A DNA stretch of 64,000 nucleotides from the NCBI GenBank assembly GCA_020912385.1, contig CP087211.1, forward strand, positions 1,240,001 to 1,304,000, read 5' to 3'. A model generated the notes under the pieces. That model did no database searches. It saw only the letters and a list, made by a program, of their open reading frames with translations, and had not been told where the DNA came from. Source of the stretch: Neofusicoccum parvum (taxonomy: Eukaryota > Ascomycota > Dothideomycetes > Botryosphaeriales > Botryosphaeriaceae). The translations under genes were made by a program, and so were the position numbers. This document shows, piece by piece, positions 53,693 through 64,000 of this stretch (position 1 is its first letter; every line of letters begins with the position of its first letter).

Positions 53693-55131
53693 GGGGGTGG
53701 GGGAGTTGCTTGGGCTGGGCTGAGGGGGCTGGTGCATCCGTTTGGATGCAGGACTGTGGCAGCAAAAGCGCACATGTCGTCCGAATGTACATATGGTTCA
53801 GTCTCGTGCGTGTGCAGGTTGCGTGGACACGCCGTTGATTGTCTTGGAGCTGGGGCCACCTGCGGCTCTCTGGGGAAATTTTGGATGACGACGAAAATAG
53901 CTGGATTACGAGTTCATTTCGCAAGCGAGCGTGGGGACTTGATGCAGTGCTTCGAGCGAGAAGGCGCAACAGGAGAGAGGGCATGCTCGTCCGGGTGGAA
54001 GCTTCAACCTGCCATGCGAAGGGATCACGTACTTGGTGAGAGCCGGCGTCAACGATCAAGACGGCTGGAATGGTGGTACAATGCTCTTTCGTAACTCCAT
54101 CGTTAAGGCAGCCAACAGTGGGGACTTGGAGAGTTCGTCGGGATGAGCTTGGCTCAATTCTTACTGCACTATCTTATCTAGATGAAAGCTTCAACTCCCC
54201 ATGCCTGGTTGCGGAAAGGCACTAGACCGTTTGGGTTTGACGGATGTTCATTCACAACCTTTGGATCATGACCGCCACGGGCGGTTGAGGCATTCAAACG
54301 GATGGAAACGTGCGACACGCAGGAGGACACACCGGTCAACGTGAATGCTTCATATCCCCGTCTGTGATTGCCCTACGGACTGCCGTTGCGGTCCTTTACA
54401 GCCAGTGCCGGGATGCAGGACCCTGCTCCGTCGCCCCAGCCAGCATCGAGAACGCCTGGTTGAGTGGAGCAGCCGCCTGCTGAAAGTCTCGACTTCCAAC
54501 AAAGCGGCCGCCCGGACGAGCAGAGCGCATGGCCGGATTGCGCCACCGAGCTGGATTCTGCGACGATTATCGCGAGGCTGCGGGGCGCTTCTCGGCGGAG
54601 ACGTCGCTTCTCCGGATAAGGCGGGTGTGCAGCAGCGGCGCAGGAATCCGTCGAGCGTCAAGAATGCGGCGGCGACGGCGCAGACGGCGAGATGTTTACG
54701 GGCACACGCGCGCAGAGCAGCAGCGCGGGCATTTGCGGCGCCTGAAGCAGCGGCGCGGCGAGCTGGAGACAGATTGCGGGTGCGCCAAGGGACAAGGAGG
54801 CGCCTCTGAGGGCGAATTCGTAATGGAGGCTGGCGAGCATCCGAGTCGCCGAGCATTCGAGACAGCCAGCGATCTCCCCTGCAGCCCCAGACACGGCTTG
54901 CACCGCCGCACCCAGCACGCATCAGTCTCCTTTCACCACAGCACGCTCTCTCTTCCTTCTCGCCGCTCGTTAGCACCCCCGAATTGCCGTCCAGCCCCGC
55001 CCCGGTCCGCGACCATGAGCGCTCATTGACCGCGCAGCAACACCCAGCCCAGCCCCCCAGATCCACCGCATCCGCATCCGCGCGCCGCGTCATACGCCCC
55101 CGGGACCTGGCGTCCCACCACCACCACACCA
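53693..55131. other. Intergenic region
   Basis: This is 1.4 kb between the SDR gene and the M28 peptidase gene. The right half is very GC-rich (54.4-55.1 kb), so its long frames on both strands are not trusted. The last 200 bp are a CT/CCCAG-rich leader. I see nothing else. Confidence 0.5.
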
Positions 55132-57880
55132 ATGGTCGACGAAAAGCACCCCTACGACCCCAAGGAGAGCCTCCCCATCCCGACGTACGAGGAGGCCACC
55201 TCGTCCCGTCCCTCGTCGGTCCTCTCCCACCTCGGCCCCAACGAGGTCAGCGACGATGCGGAGCGGCAAGGCCTGCTGGGCCCCCGGCGGCGGAGCCAGT
55301 CGGGCGCCGGGGGCTCGCGCCGTGCCGATGGATACCAGCAGCCGTCGGTCGAGTCCGTCCGGGACAGCATGGAGAGCGACCTGTCGCTGCCGGACATGGT
55401 TGGCGACAGCGACGACGAGGAGACGGGCCTGCAGCGCGAGATGGAGCAGCTCGAGGTCATCGAGGCCGGCGGCCAGCCGCACGGTAGCCGCCGCGCCCGC
55501 ATAGGCATGAGCTTCTCCAAGCGCATCTCCAGCATCGGCGCCACCCTGTCGTCGATGCGCCTGCCGCGCCTGCGCAAGCCCCTCCGCTGGCCCACCTTCT
55601 CGTGCAGCATCCCCTCCATCCCGGAGCACATGCGCCCCGGCTACAGCGTCATCCTGCGCCTGTTCGGCGTGCTGATGATGGCCTCGCTGGTCTACGCCCT
55701 GCTCGTCACCTCCGTCTTCCCGCTCGGCCACGGCGGCATGGCGCCCTTCAATCCGGAGTGGGCGCGCTCGTTTGTGCAGTCGCAGATCTCGGCGGACCGC
55801 ATCCGCGAGAACCTCAAGCACATCACCAGCATCGACCACGTTGCCGGCACCAAGGGAGACAAGTTCTTGGCTAATTGGATTGAGTCGTTCTTCAAGCAGG
55901 CCGGCATGGACAAGGTCGCCACGCTGGAATATAATGTCTACCTGAACTACCCCACCAAGGAGGGCCGGAGAGTGGCCATCGTCGACCCTCCGGAGTTTAG
56001 ATACGAGGCCAAGCTCGAGGAAGAGCTGGCCGTGCCCGGCACCCGGCCCGAGCAGCAGACCATGGTCTTCCACGGCCTGTCGAGGTCCGGCAACGTCACG
56101 GCGCCCCTTGTGTATGCGAATTACGGAAGCCAGGAGGACTTTAAGACTCTGAGAGACCGCGGGATAGATGTTAACGGCACTGTTGTGTTGGTTCGCTACT
56201 ATGGCTCCATGTCGGATCGTGCGATGAAGGTCAAGTTTGCGGAGGAGAATGGTGCAGTGGGATGCTTGATCTACTCGGATCCGAAGGACGATGGGTTTGT
56301 CAGAGGTGACGTTTACCCTGATGGAAGATGGAGACCTGAGGATGGAGTCTCGAGAGGCTCGGTCGCGCAGTCCGCTTGGATTGTTGGAGATGTACTTACC
56401 CCGGGCATTGGAAGTGTCATGGAAGCGGATCGCATCAGCAAGGATAACAATCCTGCCCTGCCTAATATTCCGAGTATGCCGCTAGCTTGGCGCGACGCAA
56501 AGCCGCTGCTGCAGGCACTCAAGGGCCACGGAGACAAGGTCCCTAAAGAGTGGGTTGGCGGCATACCTGAAGTCGACTGGTGGACGGGCGACAGTACTTC
56601 TCCGCTTGTGCTTCTCCAAAACGAACAGGATGAGGAGGAAAAGCAGCCCATCTGGAACGTCATGGGAGTGTTCGAGGGAGTCGAGACATCTTCCAAGAAG
56701 ATCTTCGTGGGCAACCACCGTGACGCTTGGTGTTTCGGATCAGCAGATGCTGGGGGGTTTGTTCACTCTTCAGCTGCATACGCTTGCTTTTGCTAATAGT
56801 TGCAGTGGCACGGCAATCATGATGGAAGTCATCACCGCTCTCGATCTCCTTGTCCAGCAAGGCTGGCGTCCGCTCCGCAGCATTTACTTCGCATCCTGGG
56901 ATGCTGAAGAGTACAACATCATTGGCTCAACTGAATACGTGGAAGACCACATCGAGGACATCCGTGACAACGCCATCGCCTATCTCAACGTCGATGTCGG
57001 CGTTGTTGGCGACAAGTTCCGGGCTTTGGGATCTCCTCTTTTCCAACACGCACTCTCACGTGTCCTCGGCCGTGTTGCGGACCCCCTGAAGAACCGCACC
57101 GTTGGTGATATCTGGACAGAAGAAGGTGGTCAGCTGGGAGGTCTCGGCGCCGGCAGTGATTATGTCGCATTCCAGGATCTGGCAGGATGCTCTAGCATCG
57201 ACATCATGTTCGATGGGCCTGAAAATGGCTATCCCTACCACAGCTGCTACGAGACCTTCGACTGGATGGACCAATTCGGTGATCCGGGCTTCATTTACCA
57301 CGCAACACTTGCCGAGATCTGGGTGCTTCTTATCCTCGAGATCGCGCAGGAGCCAATCTATCCGTTTGACCTGAAGGACTATGGCCTGGCTGTCAAGGGT
57401 TATATCAACGACCTGGAGAAGTACGCTATTGGAAAGGACGCCACAGAAGGCAAAAAGCTCGACCTTACATCGCTCCGTAAAGCGGCCGACACGCTCGGGC
57501 AGAATGCCAAGGAGTTTGAGGGCTGGGAAGATTGGTGGTGGGGCCAGTTCCGTGGACGTGCGGGCTACGAGACGAACACCATGGGCATGCAGCGGCTATC
57601 ACATAACGCGCGTATGTCCAACTTCGAGACCCACCTGCTGGACTTGCCGGCGGACGGCAAGGAAGACAAAGGAGGCGAGGACGGCGAACAGCACGGCATC
57701 CCCGGGCGCGAACAGTTCAAACACGTCATCTTTGGACCCGACGCGTGGAGCGGGTACGACGAGGCATATTTCCCGGCTGTTAGAGACGCGATCGAGCTGG
57801 GCAACTGGTCGCTGGCGCAGACACAGGCGGACAAAGCTGCACGCATCCTCTCCAAGGCGGCGGATAAGCTGCTACATTGA
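55132..57880 (+). CDS. Membrane-anchored M28 family peptidase (Vps70/glutamate carboxypeptidase II-like)
   Basis: Two exons (55132-56756 and 56806-57880) encode 899 aa. The 49-nt intron has donor GTTTGT, branch GCTAATA and acceptor TTGCAG. A cytosolic N-terminus of about 165 residues contains PTYEEA, a PY-like motif, and an acidic DDEE patch. One membrane helix follows (SVILRLFGVLMMASLVYALL, residues 170-195), giving a type II protein. The lumenal part has a PA domain (VTAPLVYANYGSQEDF, NGTVVLVRYYG, GAVGCLIYSDP) and the M28 fold: FVGNHRDAWCFGSADAGGGT with zinc ligands His529 and Asp539, then FASWDAEEYNIIGSTE with the catalytic Glu pair and YPYHSCYETFDWM near the last His. A dimerisation-like helical domain ends the protein. 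Yeast Vps70 relatives affect vacuolar sorting; substrate is unknown. Confidence 0.92.
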
Positions 57881-59048
57881 GAGAGAAGATGGGGCTAGGA
57901 GGGAGTTTGTGGATTCATTGGGCACGGCGTTTTGGGGGACTACTGTTGTCACCACTACCATCCTGGGCGAAGGCATTGGGCTGTACATTGAGCTTCGATT
58001 TATTGTGCAAGTACCGGCGCACAGAAGCGGCACGCAAGACGCGAATTTCATATATTTTCTTTTTCGACAATGCACGTTCTTGCGGAAGAATGGACGGCGC
58101 CAGCTCATGTTGGCATGGCCTCGGCACGTAAATTAAAGCGCGTCTTCGTCCGGACGGCTGCTGCAGCTGCTCGTGCAGGCACCGTAAACACTTTACGCGC
58201 CTTGTCGGCCGGGGCACATCTCTGTGTATCGGCGTTTCTTCTGCGGCGCACCGTGTTCCCGCGACTCAGGCGCTTGTGCGTGCGTGCGCAATATGGCTGT
58301 GACGTAGGAGTTCCACGGCCGCGGCGACGGCGCGGGCACTCGGGGACTCGTGTCGTCAACATGTGCGACATTGGGCGCGTCCGCCGCTCGCCGTTCGCCG
58401 TTCGCAGGGCTGGCCAGGCTCTCCTCCAGGCAGCTTCTCGGGCTGGTGTGCTGAGATCAGGCTCTGCGGCGCTGTGAGATGAGCTGGTGCCGGGCTCGCG
58501 TGCATGCGCCACCCCCGGACGGCCGCACTGATTCGGCGAGCGCGCGAGGCTCTCGGCAGCGCGGCAGCCTCACTCCAGCCCGACGCACCCACCCAGCCGC
58601 GCGCAGCCAGCACGCCGCGCGCCGCACGCAACCGCGGGCAGCGCAGGGCGAGGGCGAGGGCGTCGGACGCGTGGCGGGCGCGCAGCAGGGCGGGCAACGC
58701 GCCGCGGCGAAACAGCGGCGGGCGGGCTGGTGGAGGATCGCGAGCCGGCGCCTCGATGCAGCTCGGCCTAACCGCTGCGGTCATAGCGCGGAAGCGAGGG
58801 TTGGCGGCGTCAGCCTGAGCCTTTCCATCTTGCGCCCGCTCGCCGTTCTCTCGCCCTCACCACCCACCACCCGCCCGTCCTTCGCCATCCAGGATCGCGG
58901 AGCCCCCGTCTTGTTCCATCCGCCCCATCGCGCCCCTGCCGGCTCCGCTGCTCTACTTTGCTTTGGACACCGCGGCCGCTCTTCGCACTCCACTCTGCCT
59001 TCCTCTGCCCGCGCCGGATAGCTGCTCGAACTCGAGGGATCGCGCATC
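57881..59048. other. Intergenic, GC-rich
   Basis: This is the 3' flank of the peptidase gene and the promoter and leader of the SR-protein gene. 58.1-58.8 kb is GC-rich with overlapping frames on both strands and no domain. The last 200 bp, with CACCACCCACC runs, look like a transcribed leader. Confidence 0.5.
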
Positions 59049-60850
59049 ATGACTGAGGTGTCGTCCACTCGCCTCTACCTGGGGAACCTTCCTCGCAACG
59101 GTATGCACACTCCCTGATGTCCTGCCCGGCTGCTGGATCGGATCGCCCGCACCCACGCTTTGGATGGATTTGGATCGTTGCTGGACACAGCCGGCCCGCA
59201 GGAACTGACACCAACTCCACCACCACCATCCCGTCGCTTTTTTTCCTGGAGAGATGCGCGTCGCTGACTAGCAATCCCCACCACCACAGCCACCAAGGCG
59301 GATGTTGAAGCCCACTTTGCGACCCATGGCACTGGCGAGATCACCGAGATCAAGCTCATGAACGGCTTCGGCTTCATCGAGTACAAGGATGCCATGGACG
59401 CCCGCGACGTCGTTCCTGGTGAGTCTCCAGCCCTCCCCCGCGTGCGCGCCTGAAACACAATCGCTGACCTGTGCCACCAGCCTTCCGTACGTTGTTGCGC
59501 CCCCAAGCCTGCATAAGCGATCGGCGCTTTTCTGACACTGTTCCACCGCAGATGGGTCGGACTTCATGGGCGAGCGCCTCGTCGTCCAGTTCGCCCGTGG
59601 CTCCCGCCGCCAGAACGACGGCTACTCCCACCAGGAGCGTGCCGTCCCGCGCCCCAGGCGCACCCCGTTCCGCATGTCCATCACTGGTCTTCCCGTCGAG
59701 ACGAGCTGGCAGGTTAGCACTCTCCCCGTAACACTTGGTTCAGAGACCTTTGGATCCCCCTTCTTGTCCACGTTCCCGTCACCCATCCATGTACCTTGAG
59801 CCAGCAATGTCGCGTGGTCTGCGCCTCCCAGGCTGATCGGATCCGCTTGTGGGGTGCTTCCTCTTCCGGGCAGCCGGACGCTGGTCTCTATCTTCCCCTT
59901 CCACCCTGTTCAAGGCCGTCTATGTAGAGCGTTCCTCACTTCTCTTGTCTTGTCCCGGGGATTGCCACCGGAATCACGCGAGGCCTGTTTCTTTCACTGG
60001 TGGTTTGGAAGTTCTGGACCGGGACTGGACCTTTCACTTTGCTTCTCGCTCATCACCGCTCATCCATTTGCTGCCTTGGCCGGAACTTACACACTGGACC
60101 TATAGGACCTGAAGGACTTCGCCCGCCAGTCTGGATTGGACGTCGTCTACTCCGAGGTTGGCCGCGAGCGCGACGGTCGTGGGTAAGCATCCACCGCCCA
60201 GACCCTCGATGAGAATGCCATTGATCTAACCTAGCCAGATTTGTTGAGTATGAGACTGCCAACGATCTCCGCAACGCCGTCGAGAAGCTCGACAACCGCG
60301 AATTCAAGGGGCAGGCTGTCCGATGCGTCCAAGATGTCAGATTCCAAAGCTGTCCCACTGCCTGGATGACCGTCCGTGTTCTGACTATTACCAGATTCAG
60401 GAGGAGCGCCCCCGTGAGCGCTACAGGTCCCGCTCGCCCGCCCGTGGAGGACGCGGCGGCGGTGGCGGCGGCGGTGGCGGCTACGGCCCTCCTGACGACG
60501 ACTACTACCGTCGTGGTCCTCCTCGCGGCTACAGCCCTCGCCGCGACGACTACCGCCGTCGTTCGCCTCCTCGCGACTACTATGACCCGCGTGACCGCTA
60601 CGCGCGCTCTCCCCCTCGCGTCCGCGGTCCTCCCGTCGACGACGCTTACCCGCCGCCCCGCGCGCGCTACCCCGACGACCCCTATGATGCCCGTGGGCCT
60701 CCACCTCCTCGTCGTGGCTACGAGCCCGACCCCTACATGAACGGACATGACAGGCCGTATGGTCGTCCTCCGTCCCCCCGTGGTAGGCCCAGGAGCCCCG
60801 GTGCACGCTCTGGTTATGACGACGGCTACAACCGTCGTCCTTACTGGTGA
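59049..60850 (+). CDS. SR-family splicing factor with two RRMs and a 6-nt microexon
   Basis: Seven exons are proposed: 59049-59100, 59290-59418, 59481-59486, 59552-59712, 60106-60182, 60239-60335 and 60395-60850, encoding 325 aa. RRM1 (residues 8-78) has TRLYLGNLPRN (RNP2) and NGFGFIEYKDA (RNP1). The 6-nt third exon supplies Ala-Phe-His in VVPAFHGSDFMGERLVVQFA, the stretch joining helix 2 to strand 4; without it RRM1 would be shortened there. RRM2 opens MSITGLPVETSWQDLKDFAR; SWQDLKD is the signature of the second RRM of SR proteins, and it is split by a 393-nt intron (59713-60105), long for this window. The tail is RS/RGG-rich (RERYRSRSPARGGRGGGG, then RRGPPRGYSPRRDDYRRRSP). It should bind pre-mRNA and promote splicing or export, like fission yeast Srp2. 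The last intron has a weaker donor (GTCAGA). Confidence 0.9.
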
Positions 60851-61928
60851 ATACCATAATATTCCTGGTTAAATTTCCGCTTACTCGTTTAGAACATCCC
60901 TCCACGTAAACCATACCCATGCAAGCCCTGCATATCGACGAAATGCGCGAATGAGGGATGGGGAACAGTTAGTTACTGGAGCCTCCAGGATGATCATCAA
61001 CAATGAAAAGGAGCTTTGAGTGTACGATTTGACGGATCTAATGGTGGGTTCTTCTTTCTGTTCTCGAATCGAGAGTGGAAGGAGGGGGGAGAATTTGGGG
61101 GGAGTAAGGAAATCGAAAATGGGAAACAAAAAGCTGCTCGTGGGGAGGATGGCTTTGGCCGGCATGCTTGCGAGTGGCTTTCTGTCACCTGCTATCATTT
61201 TCTTTTCTTCTTTCTACCGGCTCTAGGTTTGGTTTTTTTTTTCCGCTTTCCACATTCGCGAAAGTGCGCGATCGATCCGTGGGACTCGCCGGATTTCGGG
61301 TTCCACCGTTTCTTCTTCCACAACTTCCTCGACTGCTAGTCAAGGGAGCGTCACGATCGGGCTTGTAGCATATAGTTGAAAAGTCATGATTCTATGCCTT
61401 TTGGCTCGTTCTTCTGGTGGTCGTGATTGGTATGGTGGGCAAAGGAGGTCGATTGGGTGTTTCGGAAAGTGTTCAGCAGAAGGTGTTTCGGTAAGTGTTC
61501 AGCAGAAGGTAGGTTGAGAGCTGCCTGTGACAGTGATGAAGGGAACGCTAACGAGTACGTATGTTCTCCTAACACCTTATCCTCTTGCCCCCTGGCCTCT
61601 CCGCCTCTATGGTAGAGGTCTCGATAGGGTTTTACACTTGTCGTAGTGCTGACGGAAAGCTCGCAAGTCCAGAGAACCCTAGTCCTTCGATTTCAAGCCT
61701 TTCTCACTCAGACCTCAGACCCCGCACTTGGTCCCACGCTGCTCCCCATGTAAGCTTAGAAGGAGTCGTGCGTAACGTTGTCTATATATTAACGTCTCGC
61801 AGCACTCATCCAAACTATCTTCATTCAAGCAAACGAGGACTGAGAACGAAGAATAGAAAGCACACACCTTGCCTTCTTATCTTTTCTCTTTCTCTCCTTT
61901 TTCTATTCTACGCCCCACCACCACCACG
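60851..61928. other. Intergenic region with a 26-bp tandem repeat
   Basis: This is the 3' flank of the SR-protein gene and the promoter of the VOC gene. It contains a poly-T run near 61230 and the 26-bp tandem repeat at 61457-61508. A TATATATTAACG motif near 61782 is a candidate TATA box about 145 bp before the VOC start. No coding sequence is seen. Confidence 0.5.
61457..61508. repeat. 26-bp tandem repeat, two copies
   Basis: Two adjacent 26-bp units, 61457-61482 and 61483-61508, differ at one base (GGAAAGTG versus GGTAAGTG). The change makes a splice-donor-like GGTAAGTG in the second copy. Confidence 0.85.
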
Positions 61929-62765
61929 ATGACGACGAACACCGTCCCTGTTTCTACTTCTCCTTCTTCCTCCCCCTCCTCCCACCCACCAACAACGCCC
62001 CCAGCCCCACCAAAGCCCATCTCCCTCGCCCACATCTTCCTCCAAACCTCGCCGTCCCGCTTCCCGGCCCTGGTCGCGTGGTACAAGGCGTTCCTGCCGG
62101 CCACGGCGACGCACGAGACGGACCGGCTCGCGTTCCTGACGTACGACCACGAGCACCACCGGGTGGCCATCGGGGCGCTGCCGGGGGTGCGCGACGGCGG
62201 GCGCGACGGCGCGGGCGCGGGCATGCGGCACGTGGCGTTCGCGCACGCGAGCCTGCGCGACCTGGCGGACGCGTACGCGGCCAGGCGGGCGGCCGGCGCG
62301 CTGCCGGAGCGCTGCGTCAACCACGGCATGACGACCAGCATGTACTATCGCGACCCGGATGGGGGTGGGGTTGAGGTGCAGGTGTGTTTGGGTTGTCTCT
62401 TTCTTTCTTTCTTTGTGTCATTACTTCTGTCCTTCTATCTTTCCTTTCTTCTATCCTTCTATCTTTCCTTCTATCTTTCCTTCTATCTTTCCTTCTATTC
62501 TTCTTTCTATCCTTCCTTCTTTCTTCACCTCCACAGATGTAAGGTGCTACACTGATATACCCGTGGGGATACCCAGGTCGACAACTTCGACACGGCCGAG
62601 GAGGCCAAGGCGTACATGCGGACCGAGGCGTTCGCGGCGAACCCGCTGGGCGCGGACTTCGACCCCGAGGAACTGGTGAGGAGGCTGGAGGCCGGGGAGA
62701 GCGAGCAGGACATCAAGAGGATGGTCGATGCGGGCCCGAGGGATGCGTTCTCGGTGCTGCCTTGA
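61929..62765 (+). CDS. VOC-superfamily protein (glyoxalase/dioxygenase fold)
   Basis: Two exons (61929-62381 and 62577-62765) encode 213 aa. The N-terminal 30 residues are Ser/Pro-rich and probably disordered. The VOC fold follows: ISLAHIFLQTSPSRFPALVA then WYKAFLP (first strand with His ligand, then helix), DRLAFLTYDHEHHRVAIGAL, GMRHVAFAHASLRDLADAYA (second-module strand with His), and MYYRDPDGGGVEVQVDNFDT with the usual closing strand and metal-ligand Glu in GVEVQ. His, His and Glu fit the metal site of extradiol dioxygenase-like VOC enzymes. The C-terminus, GADFDPEELVRRLEAGESEQ, matches a tail often seen in fungal members. The 195-nt intron is long and carries a pyrimidine microsatellite. 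Substrate is unknown. Confidence 0.87.
62398..62525 (+). repeat. TTTC/TCTA-type pyrimidine microsatellite inside an intron
   Basis: This is about 125 bp of imperfect TTTC, CTTTC and CTTCTATC units in the intron of the VOC gene. It adds to polypyrimidine sequence upstream of the acceptor and is probably length-variable. Confidence 0.8.
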
Positions 62766-62960
62766 CCCTCTTGCGAGCGCAGGACGGATGGGTGGATGGT
62801 GGTTTGGAAAAATCAATTGAGGGGTATGTTTTCGCGTTTTCTTCCTGATGTTCTATCCTGTGCTTACTATTACGGCTGCTATGAAATTGCACAAAAAATG
62901 ACGTGGTATCTATCTTCTCCCGTTTACGCCTCGCGCCCTCCCTTCCTCCCTTTCCCTCCT

Positions 62961-64000
62961 CTACGGCCGCAACGTCGAGTCCTTCGCGATGCTCGACCGC
63001 CTGGGCGAGACCGGCGTGCCGTTCGGCACCTCACCTTCCCCCTCTCGCCGCCGCTCCGGACTCCTCATGATCCTCTGGTCGTCCCCCTCGATGAACGAGA
63101 AATGGCCGGACGCGCCGTCGTCGCGTAGATGATGGTGGTGCGGCTGCTCGGGCACCTCTAGCTCCGCGATCCCGTCCATCGACTGCTGCGTCGGCGCGTA
63201 GCCCGAGCGCGTCACGACGGCGTACGACGCCTCCTCCACCGTCGGGCTGTACCCGTCGGCCACGGCCATGGCCACGCTCTCGCGGATGTGCGGGGGCGCC
63301 GACGAGCCGCCGTCCGCCGAGTAGGGTCGGCCGCCGCCGCCGCCGCCGCTCCGGTCGGACGCCGGCGAGACGGGCGAGACGACGTAGTCCTGGTGGTGGT
63401 GGTGGTGGTCGCCGGGGCTGCTGGGCTGGCGGTCGTGCAGGCCCGTCTTCTCCGGCGGGTAGCGGGCGCCGGTGGGCTCGGACTCGAGCTCGCTGACGAC
63501 GGTGCGGGAGTCGAGCTCGCTGATGACCGTCCGCGAGTCTGCCGGCACGGTCGAGCCGGCGGCGACGGAACCCTCGACCTCCTCGTACGCCGGCAGCTCC
63601 TCCTCCTCGACGGGGCCGTGCCAGTCCTGCGGCAGCCCCGACGACGTGAAGCCCGCGGGCACGGCGTGCCCGCTTCCGCGGCTGGCCGCGCGCTGGACCT
63701 CGACACCCCGCCCCCTGGCGCCGGCGGCGCCGTTGACGGACCGCTGCGAGCCGTGGCGATGCCTGAAGCCGCTCCAGGCGCCGTGGATGCTGCCGTGGTG
63801 CGCCTCCCCGCCGCCGTCCACCGCGCGCTGCTTGCCCTTGCTGCCGGTCCTGGCCGGCAGCACGCCCGGGGTGCGCGCGGCCAGCGCCTTCCACGCGCCG
63901 ACGATGCGGGCGACCTCGTCGGGGCGCACGCGGCCCAGCTCCTCCAGGCCCTGGGCCATGCGCGCCGCGACGACGTAGTTGCGCTCGCTCCTGCCCGAGT
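62961..64000 (-). CDS. Unrecognised low-complexity protein, C-terminal part (cut by right edge)
   Basis: The frame is open to the right edge and stops at TAG 62963-62961; at least 346 codons are present. At the edge it reads ERNYVVAARMAQGLEELGRV then RPDEVARIVGAWKALAARTP, a short helical segment that looks structured and may be the end of a folded domain. The rest is Gly/Pro/Ser/His-rich and likely disordered, with DWHGPVEEEELPAYEEVEG containing a LPAYEE motif (PPxY-like, a possible Rsp5 WW-domain ligand), a doubled element SRTVISELD/SRTVVSELE, a His run and a Gly run. The final residues are FSFIEGDDQRIMRSPERRRE and a Ser/Arg tail. The family cannot be named from this fragment. GC content is very high here, so the frame length alone is weak evidence; the acidic motifs and doubled element support a real gene. 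Confidence 0.6.
   Translation of the reverse strand, partial: SGRSERNYVVAARMAQGLEELGRVRPDEVARIVGAWKALAARTPGVLPARTGSKGKQRAVDGGGEAHHGSIHGAWSGFRHRHGSQRSVNGAAGARGRGVEVQRAASRGSGHAVPAGFTSSGLPQDWHGPVEEEELPAYEEVEGSVAAGSTVPADSRTVISELDSRTVVSELESEPTGARYPPEKTGLHDRQPSSPGDHHHHHQDYVVSPVSPASDRSGGGGGGRPYSADGGSSAPPHIRESVAMAVADGYSPTVEEASYAVVTRSGYAPTQQSMDGIAELEVPEQPHHHHLRDDGASGHFSFIEGDDQRIMRSPERRREGEGEVPNGTPVSPRRSSIAKDSTLRP

Noticed and set aside
54350..55132. 260-codon minus-strand frame before the M28 peptidase
   Set aside because: High-GC artefact overlapping the leader of the peptidase gene; no domain and no codon bias.

Overview
The window is nuclear DNA of a filamentous ascomycete (Pezizomycotina; the gene set and the 49-90 nt introns would suit a dothideomycete, but that placement is a guess). 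The evidence is: many short introns with GT..AG ends and CTGAC/CTAAC-type branch sites; fungal-only families (Zn2Cys6 regulator, HET domain, C-T-C-T-C siderophore NRPS end, Dal5-like MFS carrier, berberine-bridge-type FAD oxidase); GC-rich coding sequence; and monocistronic genes on both strands. I found 26 intact or edge-cut protein genes and one transporter relic, and no rRNA, tRNA or CRISPR. Exon joins were inferred by eye from splice signals, frame and family conservation.

Layout. 1-4166: the C-terminal part of a large NRPS of the intracellular siderophore (ferricrocin) type, cut by the left edge. 4.6-10 kb: a small unrecognised gene, a five-exon Zn2Cys6 regulator sharing a promoter with a RidA-like gene, and a decayed sugar transporter. 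10.6-14.0 kb: a 1068-aa secreted Ser/Thr-rich protein carrying a domain usually attached to GH18 chitinases. 15.4 kb: F-box protein. 17.5-25.2 kb: an organic-anion MFS carrier, mitochondrial D-lactate dehydrogenase, a short-chain reductase and a secreted FAD oxidase; this could be a small metabolic neighbourhood. 25.7-30.7 kb: two membrane proteins and a small secreted cysteine-rich protein. 32.5 kb: HET-domain protein. 34.6-37.1 kb: kinesin-6-like motor. 38.0-39.8 kb: a polyQ regulator built on a Mutator-transposase DNA-binding domain. 41.3-43.3 kb: RCC1-repeat protein and ribosomal protein S16, head to head. 44-48.4 kb: PWWP-like nuclear protein and a Gfo/Idh/MocA oxidoreductase. 50.3-57.9 kb: a conserved fungal protein of unknown role, a second SDR and a membrane M28 peptidase. 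59.0-62.8 kb: an SR splicing factor and a VOC-fold protein. The right edge cuts an unrecognised low-complexity protein.

The most unusual signals are at the gene-structure level. The oxidoreductase gene holds a 60-bp-period duplication of an exon end, in which five of six codon-level differences are silent or conservative and either copy can be spliced in frame, but not both. The SR-protein gene contains a 6-nt microexon needed to complete RRM1. A string of hairpins lies between the convergent kinesin and polyQ-regulator genes. Several enzymes (FAD oxidase, RidA-like protein) lack the residue that defines the usual chemistry of their family.
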